Positions 63,301 through 64,000 of a stretch of 64,000 nt of DNA are shown here, piece after piece. Numbering within the stretch: position 1 is the first letter of the stretch; every line of letters begins with the position of its first letter. Both the position numbers and the translations under genes were made by a program. The notes beneath the pieces are model-generated. The model ran no database searches, was not told the origin of the DNA, and saw only the letters and a list, made by a program, of their open reading frames with translations. Source of the DNA: Luteimonas viscosa. GTDB taxonomy: Bacteria > Pseudomonadota > Gammaproteobacteria > Xanthomonadales > Xanthomonadaceae. The stretch covers positions 2,893,248 through 2,957,247 of the forward strand of contig NZ_VTFT01000001.1 of NCBI RefSeq assembly GCF_008244685.1, read 5' to 3'.

Positions 63301-64000
63301 GTGACATCGCAAGCCGCAGTCGAGCATGCGGTCGCGGTGTTCGACTCGCAATCGGCCACCTCACGCAGGCTCGTGCTGGTGGTCGAGGACGGCATGCTCC
63401 CGGTGATTCCAGTCCGCCCCGATGTCGGCGTCCTCACCCGCCACCAAGCGAGCGTGACCCGCCCGGCGGAGCGCTGGCCGGATTCGCATCTCACGGTCTT
63501 CGATTGCAGGGACCACTACTCCAGGCACTATCTCAAGGACCTGCAGCTGGCCGTGGCGTATGCGGGAACGGCTGCCGTCGGGAAGGTGGCCCACTTCGTC
63601 CTTGATGGGGTAGCCCCAAGGCTCGAAGGCGAGGGTGCGCAATACCGGATCCACGAGGCCCGCTGGCCTTTGCGACGCTCGCTCGTTGCCGGCACCGCAT
63701 TGCCCGGACTATCGATCGGCGACCTGCTGGAGCGGGACTTCCAGGCGCCGGCCATGGCCGGCCTTGCCATCGACGAGTTCAATTACTGCCGGGACGGAGC
63801 CGGTGCCGCTCGGGCGGATGATGTCGATTCCGACATTCCGGTGGACGAGGGCATCGCGATGTCCTCCCTTCTGGAGATCTCGGAGGCCTCGGGCAACAGT
63901 GCCGAGACGGCTGCGCTCGAAGCGCGTCCAGGCTTCCATGGCGATGCGCTGCAGAAGCTCTTCACACCGGCAGTCCATGGAGAGGGCCTGCTGCAGGTAT
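60385..64000 (+). CDS. very large multidomain glycosyltransferase, partial
   Basis: At least 1205 residues and running off the window. No membrane segments. An N-terminal helical region (about 1-215) precedes a GT4-like glycosyltransferase domain (about 226-615, VMLVLEGHEKECFGARDRA ... LLQAMAAGVPVLVSSCFAFAE). A second, unrelated DUF3880/CgeB-like glycosyltransferase domain follows at about 640-905 (AIMDEFTHSCFAAECELVQL; GSYYAKYPERREDFEQLM; SMFARRAFELLACNTLTISN). A third region of unknown type (about 906-1205) continues. The ATG at 60385 is preferred for its GGGAG site; one exists at 60370. Likely polymerises several sugars of the O-antigen. Confidence 0.85.
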   Translation, partial: MADQRKRIGGLGDASAHEAELALFRNRLAHVAYRLGLHESSVVRELGSAQVDALRSLRGLLALPRRLWRLAARARRGTERQNLDSQALDLVVDQALGEYREHGFAGTDAFISAQFLSMRERAQVYAGFAHALLPLSGYDAARAADIALTFEHDPSLVLRLALLKHGAGQLTSAVETLARLPAGHPTTVTEDEAIARLRGFARLALKPPSIPRRADGQLRSGGRQSVMLVLEGHEKECFGARDRAVRLARELAASGMQVSLVIPGGAALDLISQSILKELDALDGVAMVRLKADPEGVAPDEWFKLATRELGEIARASGATLCHVAGTYRLGVPMLLAARPVGAAVVYERFAFPEYEGGEHSADWRLSELFQLEQSLEALVCAHADVVIVATRKQSEEVRRRAGPDQVEVQQLAPPVPIDAGAAHGADLRREYGLSEDDIIVGFVHDRRTFEGLDDLVAALAARRPARSLRLLVLSCVELPAQERRVIESVAGVVVADRLDARTLADSLAVCDCVAFPWKATAASDLAYSPALLQAMAAGVPVLVSSCFAFAEVALDGVNARVHAAGNPQALGRCLEDLLGQRPAALRMAAAARVAARREHSWAGYVEQLLASYRDASGEPGVESAVEADNASLPGIAGRPRLRVAAIMDEFTHSCFAAECELVQLTPGDWHAQITELEPDFLLVESAWQGFNGEWEKQIPQASSELRKLIVHCRKKGIRTAFWNKEDPVHFSLFLGTARLFDTVFTTDIDRIKAYREKLGHDRVYLLPFACQPQVHNPVERYQRLDAFCFAGSYYAKYPERREDFEQLMDAARSFRKVDIFDRNHGKQDPGLAFPPEYQDLVVGSLPVSEIDRAYKGYRFGITVNTVKQSQSMFARRAFELLACNTLTISNFSRGLKLLLGDLVICGGSAASISSLLHRRAGDEGQARRFRLAGLRKVMDEHTYAHRMAYLSGKVLGRDTGLPAPPLVAFCAVTSQAAVEHAVAVFDSQSATSRRLVLVVEDGMLPVIPVRPDVGVLTRHQASVTRPAERWPDSHLTVFDCRDHYSRHYLKDLQLAVAYAGTAAVGKVAHFVLDGVAPRLEGEGAQYRIHEARWPLRRSLVAGTALPGLSIGDLLERDFQAPAMAGLAIDEFNYCRDGAGAARADDVDSDIPVDEGIAMSSLLEISEASGNSAETAALEARPGFHGDALQKLFTPAVHGEGLLQV

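Overview
High-GC bacterial chromosome segment that reads as a member of the Xanthomonadaceae (Lysobacter/Luteimonas type). The grounds are a Clp-type (Crp-like) regulator next to trpC and speD, a metB gene that abuts the start of a lipopolysaccharide (O-antigen) cluster, a short FAH-type fumarylacetoacetase, and a SpeD, Coq7 and PurC of the xanthomonad kind. No phage, insertion sequence, plasmid or CRISPR array was seen. Most of the window is ordinary core chromosome with short operons.

Layout. 1-3.6 kb (minus): two-subunit 2-oxo acid dehydrogenase E1, a small SH3-like protein and the start of E2. 3.8-7.3 kb (minus): a large secreted ExeM/NucH-type nuclease. 7.5-10.4 kb: tryptophan 2,3-dioxygenase, Nudix hydrolase and AbgT transporter in one tight unit. 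10.5-13.9 kb: a POT peptide transporter and an MFS carrier separated by a 114-bp tandem repeat array. 14-17 kb: a MarR regulator divergent from hppD-hmgA (tyrosine breakdown). 17.3-19 kb: a lipoprotein and a calcium/sodium antiporter. 19.1-25 kb (minus): a complete six-gene Mrp-type Na+/H+ antiporter operon with fused A and B subunits. 25.1-30.1 kb: epimerase-like protein, EamA carrier, Mpo1-like protein, purC, a membrane J-domain protein, rpe and rraA. 30.4-36.9 kb: yegS, then trpE-trpG-trpD-(monooxygenase-like)-trpC-HAD phosphatase, with a candidate Trp-codon leader before trpE. 37-39 kb: clp-GNAT opposite speD. 39.3-41.2 kb: coq7 opposite rplM-rpsI, then tRNA-Gln(CTG). 41.4-48 kb: a 2OG-Fe oxygenase, an ECF sigma factor paired with a Ser/Thr kinase carrying C-terminal repeats, and a convergent trimeric autotransporter with a collagen-like stretch and an EF-hand loop. 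48.5-50.4 kb: fah and maiA, the last steps of tyrosine breakdown. 50.5-53.3 kb: pilU, two envelope coiled-coil genes, and a structured non-coding gap before a YdcH-like protein. 53.4-56 kb: cbs and metB. 56-64 kb: the beginning of an O-antigen cluster (ABC exporter, glycosyltransferases, UDP-ManNAc dehydrogenase), running off the end of the window.

How the genes fit together. Aromatic amino acids are a theme: tryptophan synthesis (trpEGDC) and breakdown (kynA), and tyrosine breakdown by hppD, hmgA, maiA and fah in two separate places. The cell surface is the second theme: secreted nuclease, trimeric autotransporter, type IV pilus ATPase and O-antigen export. The sigma factor-kinase pair could connect a signal outside the cell to transcription, with the nearby autotransporter as one possible target.

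All starts, motifs and hairpins were read by eye. Function names rest on motif and family recognition, not on a database search.
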